A DNA stretch of 64,000 nucleotides from Flavobacteriales bacterium UBA4422 (GCA_002389645.1 DGQE01000031.1:204150-268149), one strand, 5' to 3'. Positions 1-10,207 are shown, counted from the stretch's first letter. The notes: generated from the letters alone by a model not told the origin. Numbers and translations: made by a program.

Positions 1-2309
1 CTAGAGAAAGAGCTGGTTTTGAAGTTCGTGATGTTCACTATACTCATTATGGTCGTTTATGTACGATTGAAACACCTGAAGGTCCAAACATTGGTTTGAT
101 TTCCTCATTGTGTGTGTATGCAAAAGTGAATAAGCTTGGTTTCATTGAAACTCCTTATCGTAAGGTTGCTGATGGAACAGTTAAGTTAGAAGATATCATT
201 TACTTAAGTGCTGAAGAGGAAGATGAACAAATGATTGCTCAGGCAAATGCCAAGTTGAGTAAAGAAGGCGTCTTCGTTACAGACAAAGTAAAAGCGAGAT
301 TTGAAGGAGATTTTCCGGTTGTAGAACCAAGTCAATTGACATTGATGGATGTTGCTCCAAATCAAATTGCATCAATTGCGGCTTCATTAATTCCTTTCTT
401 GGAGCATGATGATGCCAACCGTGCTTTGATGGGATCTAACATGAGCCGTCAAGCAGTTCCTTTATTACGTCCAGAGTCACCTATTGTAGGAACAGGATTG
501 GAAAGATTGGTTGCACATGATTCAAGAGTGTTGATTCATGCTGAAGGCAATGGAGTAATCGATAGCGTTGATGCTAAATCAATCACTGTTAAGTATGACA
601 GAAATGAGGATGATGAGCTTGTAAGTTTTGATAACGAATACAAAACATATCCTTTAATCAAATTCAAAAAGACCAATCAAAGCACTACAATCAACCTTAA
701 GCCTATCGTATTGAAAGGTCAGAAAGTATTGAAAGGTGATGTTTTGTGTGAAGGTTATGGAACTCAACAAGGAGAGTTAGCTCTAGGTAGAAACCTAATG
801 GTTGCATTCATGCCTTGGAAAGGTTACAACTTTGAGGATGCTATTGTAATCTCCGAAAAAGTTGTTCGTGATGATATCTTCACAAGTATTCACGTTGATG
901 AGTATGTTCTTGAAGTAAGAGACACAAAACGAGGTCTTGAAGAACTAACCGCTGATATTCCTAATGTAAGTGAAGAGGCTACTAAGAACCTTGATGAAAA
1001 TGGTTTGATTAGAGTTGGAACTGAAGTTAAGGAAGGCGATATTCTTATAGGTAAGATTACTCCAAAAGGTGAAACTGATCCGACTCCAGAGGAGAAATTA
1101 CTTCGCGCCATTTTTGGAGACAAGGCGGGTGATGTTAAGGATGCTTCTTTGAAAGTACCGCCAAGTGGATCTGGCGTTGTAATTGAGAAGAAGTTATTTT
1201 CAAGAGCAATTAAGGATCGTAAGATGAAGGCTCAAGAAAAGAACATCATAGAGGAGATCGATAAAGAATACGAAAAGGAAATTGATGCGTTGAATAGCCG
1301 ATTGGTAGACAAGCTGTTTACAATAGTAAATGGTAAAACTTCCCAAGGTGTTTTCAATAACTTCAATGAAGAGTTGATCAAGAAAGGCACAAAATTCACT
1401 CAGAAGAGTCTTACAGGTTTGGATTACCCAAACTTGAATCCTAACGGATGGACTACTGATGATGATAAGAATGCCATGATCAAGCGATCGCTTAACAATT
1501 ACAGTGTTAAAGCGAATGAGTCCTTAGGAACAATGAAGCGTAAGAAGTTCTCTATTACTGTTGGTGATGAACTTCCTTCTGGAATTATTCAATTGGCTAA
1601 GGTTTATCTTGCTAATAAGCGTAAGCTTAAAGTAGGAGATAAGATGGCTGGACGTCACGGTAACAAAGGTATTGTTGCGAAGATTGTTCGTCAAGAAGAT
1701 ATGCCTTTCTTAGAGGATGGAACGCCTGTAGACATTGTTCTTAACCCATTGGGTGTACCATCTCGTATGAACTTAGGACAGATTTATGAAACTGTACTTG
1801 GTTGGGCAGGTAAGAACTTAGGTGTTAAGTTTTCTACTCCAATTTTTGATGGCGCTTCTGTAGCTGATGTTGAAGAGTGGACTACGAAAGGTAATGTTCC
1901 TGAAAATGGAAGATCATTCCTTTATGATGGTGGAACAGGAGATCGTTTTGATCAACCAGCTACCGTTGGAGTGATTTACATGTTGAAACTACATCACTTA
2001 GTAGATAACAAGATGCACGCTCGATCAATCGGTCCATACTCACTTATTACTCAGCAACCACTCGGAGGTAAGGCTCAGTTTGGAGGTCAGAGATTTGGAG
2101 AAATGGAAGTTTGGGCACTTGAAGCATTCGGTGCAGCTAACATTCTTCGTGAGATATTGACTGTAAAGTCTGATGACGTGGTAGGTAGAGCTAAGGCGTA
2201 TGAAGCTATTGTGAAAGGAGAACCAATGCCAGAACCTGGTATTCCAGAATCCTTCAACGTATTGCTTCACGAAATGCGTGGACTAGGTCTAAATATTACA
2301 CTCGATTAA
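1..2309 (+). CDS. rpoB: RNA polymerase subunit beta (RpoB), 5' truncated by the window edge
   Basis: This is the catalytic beta subunit of RNA polymerase. The reading frame is already open at base 3, before the first ATG at base 96, and reads through RERAGFEVRDVHYTHYGR and then IETPEGPNIGLI, a universally conserved RpoB block. The gene therefore starts outside the window; about 768 C-terminal residues are present. Later conserved blocks include the flap region, KVGDKMAGRHGNKGIV and, near the C-terminus, GGKAQFGGQRFGEMEVWALEA. It is followed 30 bases later by rpoC in the usual rpoBC order, so the two are almost certainly cotranscribed. I see no frameshift. The identification is secure; only the missing N-terminus is unknown. 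Confidence 0.98.
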   Translation, partial: RERAGFEVRDVHYTHYGRLCTIETPEGPNIGLISSLCVYAKVNKLGFIETPYRKVADGTVKLEDIIYLSAEEEDEQMIAQANAKLSKEGVFVTDKVKARFEGDFPVVEPSQLTLMDVAPNQIASIAASLIPFLEHDDANRALMGSNMSRQAVPLLRPESPIVGTGLERLVAHDSRVLIHAEGNGVIDSVDAKSITVKYDRNEDDELVSFDNEYKTYPLIKFKKTNQSTTINLKPIVLKGQKVLKGDVLCEGYGTQQGELALGRNLMVAFMPWKGYNFEDAIVISEKVVRDDIFTSIHVDEYVLEVRDTKRGLEELTADIPNVSEEATKNLDENGLIRVGTEVKEGDILIGKITPKGETDPTPEEKLLRAIFGDKAGDVKDASLKVPPSGSGVVIEKKLFSRAIKDRKMKAQEKNIIEEIDKEYEKEIDALNSRLVDKLFTIVNGKTSQGVFNNFNEELIKKGTKFTQKSLTGLDYPNLNPNGWTTDDDKNAMIKRSLNNYSVKANESLGTMKRKKFSITVGDELPSGIIQLAKVYLANKRKLKVGDKMAGRHGNKGIVAKIVRQEDMPFLEDGTPVDIVLNPLGVPSRMNLGQIYETVLGWAGKNLGVKFSTPIFDGASVADVEEWTTKGNVPENGRSFLYDGGTGDRFDQPATVGVIYMLKLHHLVDNKMHARSIGPYSLITQQPLGGKAQFGGQRFGEMEVWALEAFGAANILREILTVKSDDVVGRAKAYEAIVKGEPMPEPGIPESFNVLLHEMRGLGLNITLD

Positions 2310-2339
2310 GCTTATTATTAACCATTCTATATTGTTGAA

Positions 2340-5300
2340 ATGGCATTAAGAAAAGATACAAAACCAAGCAGTGGTTTTAACAAAATCACTATCAGTTTAG
2401 CTTCTCCTGAAATGATCCTTGAAAGATCACACGGTGAGGTGCTAAAGCCTGAGACTATTAACTATCGTACATACAAGCCAGAACGTGATGGTCTATTCTG
2501 TGAGCGAATCTTCGGTCCAGTAAAAGATTATGAATGTCATTGTGGCAAATACAAGCGTATTCGTTACAAGGGTATTGTGTGTGATCGCTGTGGTGTTGAA
2601 GTAACTGAGAAAAAAGTTAGAAGAGAGCGCATGGGTCATATTTCCCTTGTTGTTCCTGTAGCTCATATCTGGTATTTTAAATCACTTCCTAACAAAATCG
2701 GTTACTTGCTGGGTCTTCCTAGTAAGAAATTAGACACTATTATTTATTATGAAAGATATGTAGTGATTAATGCAGGAATTGCTAATAATAAGGAAGGAGA
2801 GCCACTTCAATACTTAGACTTTTTGACTGAGGAAGAATATCTAGATATCTTAGATACACTTCCAAGAGAAAATCAGTATTTGGATGATGAGGACCCTAAT
2901 AAGTTCATCGCTAAGATGGGTGCTGATGCGCTTTATGAATTGCTTCAGCGTCTAGATCTTGATGCTCTTTCTTATGATTTACGTCACAAGGCAAGCACTG
3001 AGACATCTCAGCAACGTAAGAACGAAGCACTTAAAAGACTTCAAGTAGTTGAGGCTTTTAGAGGTGCAAATGAGCATATTACTAATCGTCCTGAGTGGAT
3101 GATTGTGAAGGTAGTGCCGGTTATTCCGCCAGAATTGAGACCATTGGTGCCTCTAGATGGCGGTCGTTTTGCAACGTCCGACTTGAATGACCTATATAGA
3201 AGAGTTATCATTCGTAATAATCGTTTGAAGAGACTTCTTGAGATTAAAGCTCCTGAGGTAATTCTTCGAAATGAGAAAAGAATGCTTCAAGAAGCGGTTG
3301 ACTCTTTGTTCGACAATTCGAGAAAATCATCAGCAGTTAAAACAGAATCAAACAGAGCACTTAAGTCTCTTTCTGATAGTTTAAAAGGTAAGCAAGGACG
3401 TTTCCGTCAGAACTTACTTGGTAAGCGAGTTGACTATTCAGCTCGTTCTGTAATTGTTGTTGGACCAGAATTGAAACTACACGAATGTGGATTGCCAAAA
3501 GATATGGCAGCTGAGCTTTTCAAGCCGTTCATTATTCGAAAGTTGATTGAAAGAGGTATCGTGAAAACGGTTAAGTCAGCGAAGAAAATCGTTGATAAGA
3601 AGGAACCAGTTGTTTGGGATATTCTAGAGAATGTATTGAAAGGTCATCCTGTAATGCTTAACCGTGCTCCAACTCTTCACAGATTGGGTATTCAGGCATT
3701 CCAGCCAAAATTGATCGAAGGAAAAGCAATCCAACTTCACCCATTAGTATGTACAGCATTCAACGCTGACTTTGACGGTGACCAAATGGCTGTTCACGTG
3801 CCTCTAGGACACGCAGCTATTCTTGAGGCGCAATTGTTGATGTTAGCTTCTCACAACATTTTGAACCCTGCAAATGGTGCTCCGGTAACGGTTCCATCTC
3901 AGGATATGGTGTTGGGTCTTTACTACATTACAAAGTCTAGAGTTGGCACTCCTGAGTTACCAATGAAAGGAGAAGGAAAGATTTTCTATTCTCCGGAGGA
4001 GGTAACTATAGCTTACAACGAAGGGAAATTGGGGCTTCACTCACACATTAAGGTAAGAGTGAATAACAAAGGAGAACGAATGATCGTAGACACTTCTTGT
4101 GGTCGCGTGATGTTTAACCAAGTTGTTCCAGAAGAAGTTGGTTATATCAATGAAGTACTTACAAAGAAATCTTTGCGAGACATCATTGGTCGTGTACTTA
4201 AGGTTTGTGGAACTGCTAAAACTGCCAAGTTCCTTGATGATATTAAATCATTAGGATTCTACATGGCATTTAAAGGTGGTCTTTCATTCAACCTTTCAGA
4301 TGTACTTGTTCCTGAAGAGAAAATTGATCTTCTAGCTAAGGCACAGCAAGAAGTTGATGAAGTAATGATGAACTATAACATGGGTCTCATTACTAACAAT
4401 GAACGTTACAACCAAATCATTGATATCTGGACGCATACCAACTCTAAGTTGACACATGTGCTGATGGATAGATTGAAGAATGATAATCAAGGCTTCAACT
4501 CGATCTATATGATGTTTGACTCTGGAGCGAGGGGATCTAAAGAACAGATTCGTCAGCTTTCAGGTATGAGAGGTTTGATGGCTAAGCCACGTAAATCTGG
4601 ATCGCAAGGAGGAGAAATTATTGAGAACCCGATTCTTTCTAACTTCCGAGAAGGTCTTTCGATTCTTGAGTACTTTATTTCTACTCACGGTGCTCGTAAG
4701 GGTCTTGCTGATACCGCACTTAAGACAGCTGATGCGGGTTATTTAACGCGTAGATTAGTTGACGTAGCTCAAGATGTTATTGTAACATCTGATGATTGTG
4801 GCACTCTTAGAGGACTTACAGCTTCAGCTCTTAAGAAGAATGAGGAGATCGTTGAGTCATTGAAAGAACGAATTCAAGGTAGAACTTCAGTTCATGATGT
4901 GTTGAATCCAGAAACGGACGAAATCATTGTAGAAGCTGGAGGATATATTTCTGATGATACTGCTGAATTAATCGAGCAACTTGGAATAGACGAGGTTGAG
5001 ATTAGATCAGCACTTACGTGTGAAATGCCAAGAGGTATTTGCTCTAAGTGTTATGGTCAAAACATGGCAAACGGTCATGATGTGAAGATGGGTGAGGCAG
5101 TTGGTGTTATCGCTGCTCAGTCTATTGGAGAGCCAGGAACACAGCTTACGTTAAGAACCTTCCACGTTGGAGGTACAGCTTCTAGTATTGCTTCTGAATC
5201 GAAGATTACTGCGAAGCAGCCAGGTATTTTGGAAATAGACGAGTTAAGAACTGTTGAGAAGAAGGCAAAGGACGGTAGTAAGCAAGTTATCGTTATTGGT

Positions 5301-6641
5301 CGTTCAGCAGAAATGCGTGTTGTTGACAAGAAGACTGGTTTGACAGTTGCGACAAACAACATTCCTTACGGCTCTGAGATATTTAAGAAGCCAGGTGAAA
5401 CAGTTGAAAAGGGTGATTTGATTTGTTCTTGGGATCCATATAATGCAGTTATTGTTTCGGAATTCCAGGGTAAGTTAGATTTTGAAAGTATCCAAGAAGG
5501 TGTTACTTATAAGGAAGAGTCTGATGAACAGACAGGATTCCGAGAAAAAGTGATCATTGACAATAGAGATAAAACACTTAACCCCGCAATTAATGTAGTT
5601 GATAATAAAGGTGAAGCTTTGAGAACATACAGTATTCCTGTAGGAGCTCACATTATGGTGAATGAATCGGATAAGGTAGGTCCTGGTGATATTCTTGTTA
5701 AGATTCCACGCTCGGGAGGTAAGTCTTCTGGCGATATTACTGGAGGTCTTCCAAGGGTTACAGAACTTTTCGAAGCAAGAAATCCTTCTAATCCGGCTAT
5801 AGTTTCTGAAATTGATGGAATCGTTTCTTTCGGTAAAATCAAAAGAGGTAATAGAGAAATCATCGTTGAGTCTCGTTTGGGAGATAAGTCTAAGTATTTA
5901 GTTCCATTATCAAGACACATTCTTTTGCAAGAGAACGACTTTGTTAAAGCAGGTCAACCATTGTCTGATGGTGCAATTACACCTGCAGATATTCTTGCAA
6001 TTAAAGGTCCAACTGCGGTTCAAGAATATCTTGTGAATGAGATTCAAGAAGTGTATCGACTTCAAGGCGTGAAAATCAATGACAAGCATTTTGAGGTGAT
6101 TGTTCGCCAAATGATGCGTAAGGTGATAATACTTGATCCAGGAGATACTCGCTTCCTTGAGAACCAAATTGCAAATAAGGTTGAGTTCATTGAAGAGAAT
6201 GATAAGATCTTTGGAATGCAAGTGGTGACTGAACCAGGTGATTCTGAAAATGTTAAAGCTGGTCAGATAATTTCAGCCCGTAAGTTGAGAGATGAGAACT
6301 CCGTACTAAGAAGAAAAGATTTAAGGCTTGTTGAATTCCGTGAAGCGATTTCAGCAACTGGACGTCCAATTCTTCAAGGTATCACTAGAGCATCTCTTCA
6401 AACTGATAGCTTCATTTCAGCTGCATCATTCCAAGAAACGACTAAGGTGCTTAACGAAGCAGCTGTAAGTGGTAAGGAAGATACACTGAAAGGCTTGAAA
6501 GAGAACGTTATTGTTGGTCACTTGATTCCAGCTGGCACAGGTCTTAAGAACTACCAAAACATCATTGTTGGTAGCCAAGATGAGTACGACCAGATGGTAG
6601 GAGTGGACAGTTCTCAGGTTGTTGAAGAACTAGATAAATAA
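2340..6641 (+). CDS. rpoC: RNA polymerase subunit beta' (RpoC)
   Basis: This is the beta' subunit, which carries the active-site magnesium of RNA polymerase. The 1433 residues fit the length usual in Bacteroidota. The N-terminal zinc ribbon is seen as YECHCGKYKR and VCDRCGVEV. The catalytic motif NADFDGD lies at residues 475-481. The bridge helix and trigger loop region follows, with the second zinc site seen as CEMPRGICSKCYG. The ATG at 2340 gives the family N-terminus MALRKDTK. It lies 30 bases after rpoB and 12 bases before a DUF3467 gene, and the block ends at a strong terminator at 6999-7035. Several long open frames on the opposite strand are shadows of this gene. Confidence 0.99.
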   Translation: MALRKDTKPSSGFNKITISLASPEMILERSHGEVLKPETINYRTYKPERDGLFCERIFGPVKDYECHCGKYKRIRYKGIVCDRCGVEVTEKKVRRERMGHISLVVPVAHIWYFKSLPNKIGYLLGLPSKKLDTIIYYERYVVINAGIANNKEGEPLQYLDFLTEEEYLDILDTLPRENQYLDDEDPNKFIAKMGADALYELLQRLDLDALSYDLRHKASTETSQQRKNEALKRLQVVEAFRGANEHITNRPEWMIVKVVPVIPPELRPLVPLDGGRFATSDLNDLYRRVIIRNNRLKRLLEIKAPEVILRNEKRMLQEAVDSLFDNSRKSSAVKTESNRALKSLSDSLKGKQGRFRQNLLGKRVDYSARSVIVVGPELKLHECGLPKDMAAELFKPFIIRKLIERGIVKTVKSAKKIVDKKEPVVWDILENVLKGHPVMLNRAPTLHRLGIQAFQPKLIEGKAIQLHPLVCTAFNADFDGDQMAVHVPLGHAAILEAQLLMLASHNILNPANGAPVTVPSQDMVLGLYYITKSRVGTPELPMKGEGKIFYSPEEVTIAYNEGKLGLHSHIKVRVNNKGERMIVDTSCGRVMFNQVVPEEVGYINEVLTKKSLRDIIGRVLKVCGTAKTAKFLDDIKSLGFYMAFKGGLSFNLSDVLVPEEKIDLLAKAQQEVDEVMMNYNMGLITNNERYNQIIDIWTHTNSKLTHVLMDRLKNDNQGFNSIYMMFDSGARGSKEQIRQLSGMRGLMAKPRKSGSQGGEIIENPILSNFREGLSILEYFISTHGARKGLADTALKTADAGYLTRRLVDVAQDVIVTSDDCGTLRGLTASALKKNEEIVESLKERIQGRTSVHDVLNPETDEIIVEAGGYISDDTAELIEQLGIDEVEIRSALTCEMPRGICSKCYGQNMANGHDVKMGEAVGVIAAQSIGEPGTQLTLRTFHVGGTASSIASESKITAKQPGILEIDELRTVEKKAKDGSKQVIVIGRSAEMRVVDKKTGLTVATNNIPYGSEIFKKPGETVEKGDLICSWDPYNAVIVSEFQGKLDFESIQEGVTYKEESDEQTGFREKVIIDNRDKTLNPAINVVDNKGEALRTYSIPVGAHIMVNESDKVGPGDILVKIPRSGGKSSGDITGGLPRVTELFEARNPSNPAIVSEIDGIVSFGKIKRGNREIIVESRLGDKSKYLVPLSRHILLQENDFVKAGQPLSDGAITPADILAIKGPTAVQEYLVNEIQEVYRLQGVKINDKHFEVIVRQMMRKVIILDPGDTRFLENQIANKVEFIEENDKIFGMQVVTEPGDSENVKAGQIISARKLRDENSVLRRKDLRLVEFREAISATGRPILQGITRASLQTDSFISAASFQETTKVLNEAAVSGKEDTLKGLKENVIVGHLIPAGTGLKNYQNIIVGSQDEYDQMVGVDSSQVVEELDK

Positions 6642-6653
6642 ATTACGTAGAGC

Positions 6654-6980
6654 ATGGCTGACGAGAAAGAACAAAAACAAGGACAGATTAATATTGAGTT
6701 GAGTGAAGAATTGGCTCAGGGTGAATACTCTAACCTCGCCATAATTACTCATTCAACTGCCGAGTTTATTGTCGACTTTGTTAGTATGATGCCTGGAGCT
6801 CCAAAAGCTAAGGTTAAATCGCGCATAATTTTGACTCCACAGCACGCCAAACGATTATTGAAGGCTTTGAATGAAAATGTCAGAAAATTCGAATCTCAAC
6901 ATGGTGAAATTGCAGACTTAGAGCAAAATGGAGTAGCGCCATTTCCGATGAACTTTGGCGGGCCAACAGGCGAAGCTTAA
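6654..6980 (+). CDS. DUF3467 small protein cotranscribed with RNA polymerase genes
   Basis: This small 108-residue protein matches my memory of the DUF3467 family, which sits directly behind rpoC in many Bacteroidota; the function is unknown. It has no signal peptide or membrane segment, so it should be cytosolic. An acidic, glutamine-rich start (ADEKEQKQGQINIEL) leads into a hydrophobic core with YSNLAIITHSTAEFIVDFV, a basic stretch (KAKVKSRIILTPQHAKRLL) and a helix ending in NVRKFESQHG. The tail is short and proline/glycine rich. It begins 12 bases after rpoC and ends 18 bases before the terminator, so it is the last gene of the transcript. A role around RNA polymerase is inferred only from position. 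Confidence 0.85.
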   Translation: MADEKEQKQGQINIELSEELAQGEYSNLAIITHSTAEFIVDFVSMMPGAPKAKVKSRIILTPQHAKRLLKALNENVRKFESQHGEIADLEQNGVAPFPMNFGGPTGEA

Positions 6981-6998
6981 TCGTAATTACTAAAACTT

Positions 6999-7035
6999 AA
7001 AGCCCTGAACGCACTTGATGTTTAGGGCTTTTTTT
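6999..7035 (+). terminator. Intrinsic terminator of the rpoBC-DUF3467 operon
   Basis: A 12-base-pair stem (6999-7010 with 7020-7031, one G-U pair) closes a 9-base loop and runs into seven T residues at 7029-7035. It lies 18 bases after the DUF3467 stop and before the convergent gene ending at 7055. The upstream flank is A/T rich but has no clean A run, so it should work mainly for the plus strand. Confidence 0.9.
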
Positions 7036-7054
7036 ATGCTTGAATAGTTAGCTT

Positions 7055-9385
7055 TTATTTGAGAGCGCGATCGTTAAATAGGATATAGCCAAAGTGAAAT
7101 AAGAATGTTATTGGAATTCTTTGCTCTCCTAAGTTATCAGAGCTGATTTCCGGCACGTTGTAGTAATAGTTCAAGGCGAAGCTAATAGGTCCTAACGGAC
7201 TTCTATAAACCGCATTTGCCGTTGCGATAGTATAACGTCTCTCTAAACTTCTTTTATCATTAGGCGGTAAGCCTAACTCGTTTCTATTTACACTAAATCG
7301 ATAGGGTTGAAATATATAGCCTTCAAGCCTCAAGTCAACATTTTTGACAATGTTGATGATGAATTTTTGTCCAAAAGCTGCGTATTGGTATGCTCTGAAC
7401 GATTCTAAGAATAGTGTTTTACTTTCAGGTGTTGGCTGAAAAGAAGGAGAGCGCAAAGAGCTTGCAGTATAGTTTGTGAACAACTCCTGATTGCTATACA
7501 TGACTTCAGCGTATATGCCTAATCTTATTGTTCCTTTTGATTTGTAGTAGTGATCATAACTTAGTTTTGCATCAATCCAATTATGATTCTTTTGAAGAAC
7601 ATTTTGCTCAGCAGTAGTTGTTCCAGGGTTGTATGATTCTTCTCCCATGGTATTTCGTATAGATAATGAAAGTGCAGAACCTTCATTTGGGTAAAGCTTA
7701 TCGTTAAGGCTGTTTTTTTCGAACGAGGCTGCAAATGTTGACCCTAAGAAAATTGTTTTGTCAGTAATGTCATCTTGACCAAATGAACTAGTCTGGTAAT
7801 AATCATCTCGCAATGAAATAAGTCCGCCAGAAAGTGAAATTTTCGACTTGTTACTTGCTGCAAATGAGGTGTTTAATAAAGCGAATTGCTCGTTCTGTAT
7901 AAGGAATAGTGAATTGTTATCTTCAAAGAAGGTTGCACGACTATCAAAGTAATTCCATCGGTTTATTGTGATAATTGGTTCAATATATATTGGGAAACGA
8001 ATAGGTACGTCAATCCTAGCCTTGGCAAGCACTGATGCATATAGTTTCCCGAAGTAAGCATTTGCATTAAAGCTAACCCCAGTATTGTTTATAGTGTTGT
8101 ATCCAAATCCAATATAACCGGTATTAATAGGTCTTGAAGAGACGTTCCCACCGAACTCTATCACCATATTTTTCTCCTTCTTAACCTTCAGAGTCAATTT
8201 GTAAGTGCTGTCAATTGGGTTGTAAGTTGAAAACGGAAAGAGTCTGGCTATTTTATCATTTTCATAAATGCGGTAGTAGTTTTTTTTCATTTGAGAAAAC
8301 GTGAGTGCCTTGTTATGCTTGGGTTGCATAATTCTATTTACATAGTTATTCTCTGGTTTAGTTAGCCCCTCATAGCTATATTCTTGAAAGATCAATTCCT
8401 TTTTACCCTTATTAAACTCGGTTCGTTTCTCATCGATTACTTTATAATGAACTCTTCGGTGAACTATATTTTTGATAGACTCCATTTTTCTTTCAGTAGC
8501 GATGTAACCTGAGTCAATACTTTCTTGAAGGTGGTTAAAGTTGAAAATTCCAAAATTAGTCTTTGGCTCTATGAGCACAGTTGAGTCTCCATTGAGCTGA
8601 TAGTTTGTTTTACTCACTACCATATTTCTGATTTGACTTAAGAAGTCATCTTCTTCTGGTGGATCTTCGTTCGAGGATACATTGCTGCCAATAATGATAT
8701 CTGGATGAAATTCGTCTCGCATAACATCCGTTGGGAAGTTGTTGTATAGCCCACCGTCATACATCAGTTTGCCATCTATTCTAATTGGCTTTAGGTATGC
8801 TGGGTAGGTCATGCTTGCTCGCACAGCTATATTTAGATTGCCTTCTCGAAATATTACCGGTTTCTTGTCAACAATATCTGAAGCAACACATCTGAATGGA
8901 ATAAAAAGACTGTCGAAATTATAGTTACTGGCCATACTTGCGGGATCCAACAAATGCATTAGCTCTAAGTCTAAAGCAGCTGGGTTTATGAAGCTTGTTG
9001 GAATAGAAGTTTCTACGAAGTTGGCGAATGATGAAAATTTAATGGAAACCCAACTTGCATTTGGCGTTGGCTTTCTAAAATAATAGATATAACGATCCTC
9101 AATTTCGCCAGAGGCAAGTCGCTTGAAGTTTTCGCTCGTTAGCATTCCTTCAATTTGGACAGGACTATAACCTGCACTGTACATTCCAGCGACTAGCCCA
9201 CCTATTGAAGTTCCCGCAATATAGTCTATTGGAATTCCGTTCTCCTCCAGTGCTTTTAAAACTCCCACGTGAGCTAGACCTGAAGCACCACCACCACTTA
9301 ATACAACACCAACAGATTGAGCCACAGCGAACTGTGAAAGCAAAATGAAAATAAAAGTGGTGATTGGTGTGGCACGCAATGGCAT
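7055..9385 (-). CDS. Patatin-like phospholipase with C-terminal outer-membrane barrel
   Basis: This is an exported lipid acyl hydrolase joined to a membrane barrel. A signal peptide covers residues 1-22 (cleavage near AVAQ). The patatin domain covers about residues 25-230: oxyanion loop GGGASGLAHVGVL, nucleophile Ser60 in GTSIGG, and catalytic Asp210 in DGGLYNNFP. About residues 300-420 look POTRA-like. The rest is rich in alternating beta strands with Asn/Tyr turns and ends in FHFGYILFNDRALK, like the Omp85/BamA surface-antigen fold. This order resembles PlpD-type type V secretion proteins, where the barrel carries the patatin to the surface. The substrate is unknown. It lies 28 bases after a BtuF-like gene on the same strand and may be the last gene of that operon. 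Confidence 0.9.
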   Translation of the reverse strand: MPLRATPITTFIFILLSQFAVAQSVGVVLSGGGASGLAHVGVLKALEENGIPIDYIAGTSIGGLVAGMYSAGYSPVQIEGMLTSENFKRLASGEIEDRYIYYFRKPTPNASWVSIKFSSFANFVETSIPTSFINPAALDLELMHLLDPASMASNYNFDSLFIPFRCVASDIVDKKPVIFREGNLNIAVRASMTYPAYLKPIRIDGKLMYDGGLYNNFPTDVMRDEFHPDIIIGSNVSSNEDPPEEDDFLSQIRNMVVSKTNYQLNGDSTVLIEPKTNFGIFNFNHLQESIDSGYIATERKMESIKNIVHRRVHYKVIDEKRTEFNKGKKELIFQEYSYEGLTKPENNYVNRIMQPKHNKALTFSQMKKNYYRIYENDKIARLFPFSTYNPIDSTYKLTLKVKKEKNMVIEFGGNVSSRPINTGYIGFGYNTINNTGVSFNANAYFGKLYASVLAKARIDVPIRFPIYIEPIITINRWNYFDSRATFFEDNNSLFLIQNEQFALLNTSFAASNKSKISLSGGLISLRDDYYQTSSFGQDDITDKTIFLGSTFAASFEKNSLNDKLYPNEGSALSLSIRNTMGEESYNPGTTTAEQNVLQKNHNWIDAKLSYDHYYKSKGTIRLGIYAEVMYSNQELFTNYTASSLRSPSFQPTPESKTLFLESFRAYQYAAFGQKFIINIVKNVDLRLEGYIFQPYRFSVNRNELGLPPNDKRSLERRYTIATANAVYRSPLGPISFALNYYYNVPEISSDNLGEQRIPITFLFHFGYILFNDRALK

Positions 9386-9412
9386 GTACCAAAGTTATGA
9401 TAGAATTGTTCT

Positions 9413-10207
9413 CTACTTGGTGCGTTCAATCAATTCTTGAAAATATGTTGGGGCTAATAGCATTCTTGATCCATACCAGCTGAATAGTTCACCATCTACA
9501 AGCATTATATTGTCCTTTTTGGTCCAGTATTGATAGCTTTTAATGTGCTTTGCTGAAAATGGAAAAGGTTCACTCGACAGAAAAACAAAATCAGGGTTTA
9601 ATTCTTGAATATCTTCTGGAGTGATTTCTGGGTAACGTGAGTCTTTGTCCTCAATTGCATTTTGAAATCCTGCTTTTAAAAGCATTTCATTGATGAACGT
9701 ATCTTGACCAGCTATCATGATTGGATCATTCCAAATAACGTAGAGTATTTTCTTTCGAGATTTTGGAAGATTTATTTTTGAAAATGCATTTTTTAAACTT
9801 TTAGTTAACTCAATTGCTTTTGCTTCTCTATTGGTTACTTGGCCCAGATACTCGATCATATTAAGTGCATCGTTATAGGAGTGAATATCGCTAATCCAAA
9901 CAGGAAAGTTTTCTTCTAATCGTTGAATGTCTTGAAGAGTATTTTCTTCCTTATTGGCTATGACTAAGTCAGGCTTTAGCTCTTCAATGGCACTGTGGTT
10001 GACTTTTTTTGTTCCACCAACTCTGCGTTTGCTCTTAAACCATTCTTCTGGATGAATACAGAATTTTGTAATTCCTATCACTTCATCCTTCAGTCCTAAG
10101 TAGTGCAGAAGTTCCGTTTGTGATGGAACCAAGCTAACGATACGCTTTGGAGAAGATGTGATAACTACCTCTCTACCTAATTGATCTTTATGTTGCTTGA
10201 TGGACAT
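9413..10207 (-). CDS. BtuF-like helical-backbone metal/cobalamin-binding protein
   Basis: This 264-residue protein has the fold signature of class III solute-binding proteins: an N-terminal lobe with PKRIVSLVPSQTELLHYLG and a DEVIGITKFC segment, a long backbone helix near residues 100-140, and a C-terminal lobe with PDFVFLSSEPFPF. Family members bind cobalamin, haem or iron chelates for ABC importers. Unusually, there is no signal peptide or lipobox: it starts MSIKQHKDQLGREVVI. No permease or ATPase gene is nearby. Its ATG overlaps the stop of the cystathionine beta-synthase gene by one base (TAATG), which implies translational coupling. The ligand cannot be read from the sequence; a cytosolic or unconventional role is possible. 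Confidence 0.8.
   Translation of the reverse strand: MSIKQHKDQLGREVVITSSPKRIVSLVPSQTELLHYLGLKDEVIGITKFCIHPEEWFKSKRRVGGTKKVNHSAIEELKPDLVIANKEENTLQDIQRLEENFPVWISDIHSYNDALNMIEYLGQVTNREAKAIELTKSLKNAFSKINLPKSRKKILYVIWNDPIMIAGQDTFINEMLLKAGFQNAIEDKDSRYPEITPEDIQELNPDFVFLSSEPFPFSAKHIKSYQYWTKKDNIMLVDGELFSWYGSRMLLAPTYFQELIERTK

Noticed and set aside
5117..6221. Several minus-strand open frames inside rpoC
   Set aside because: They lie opposite a highly conserved gene and have no family features.
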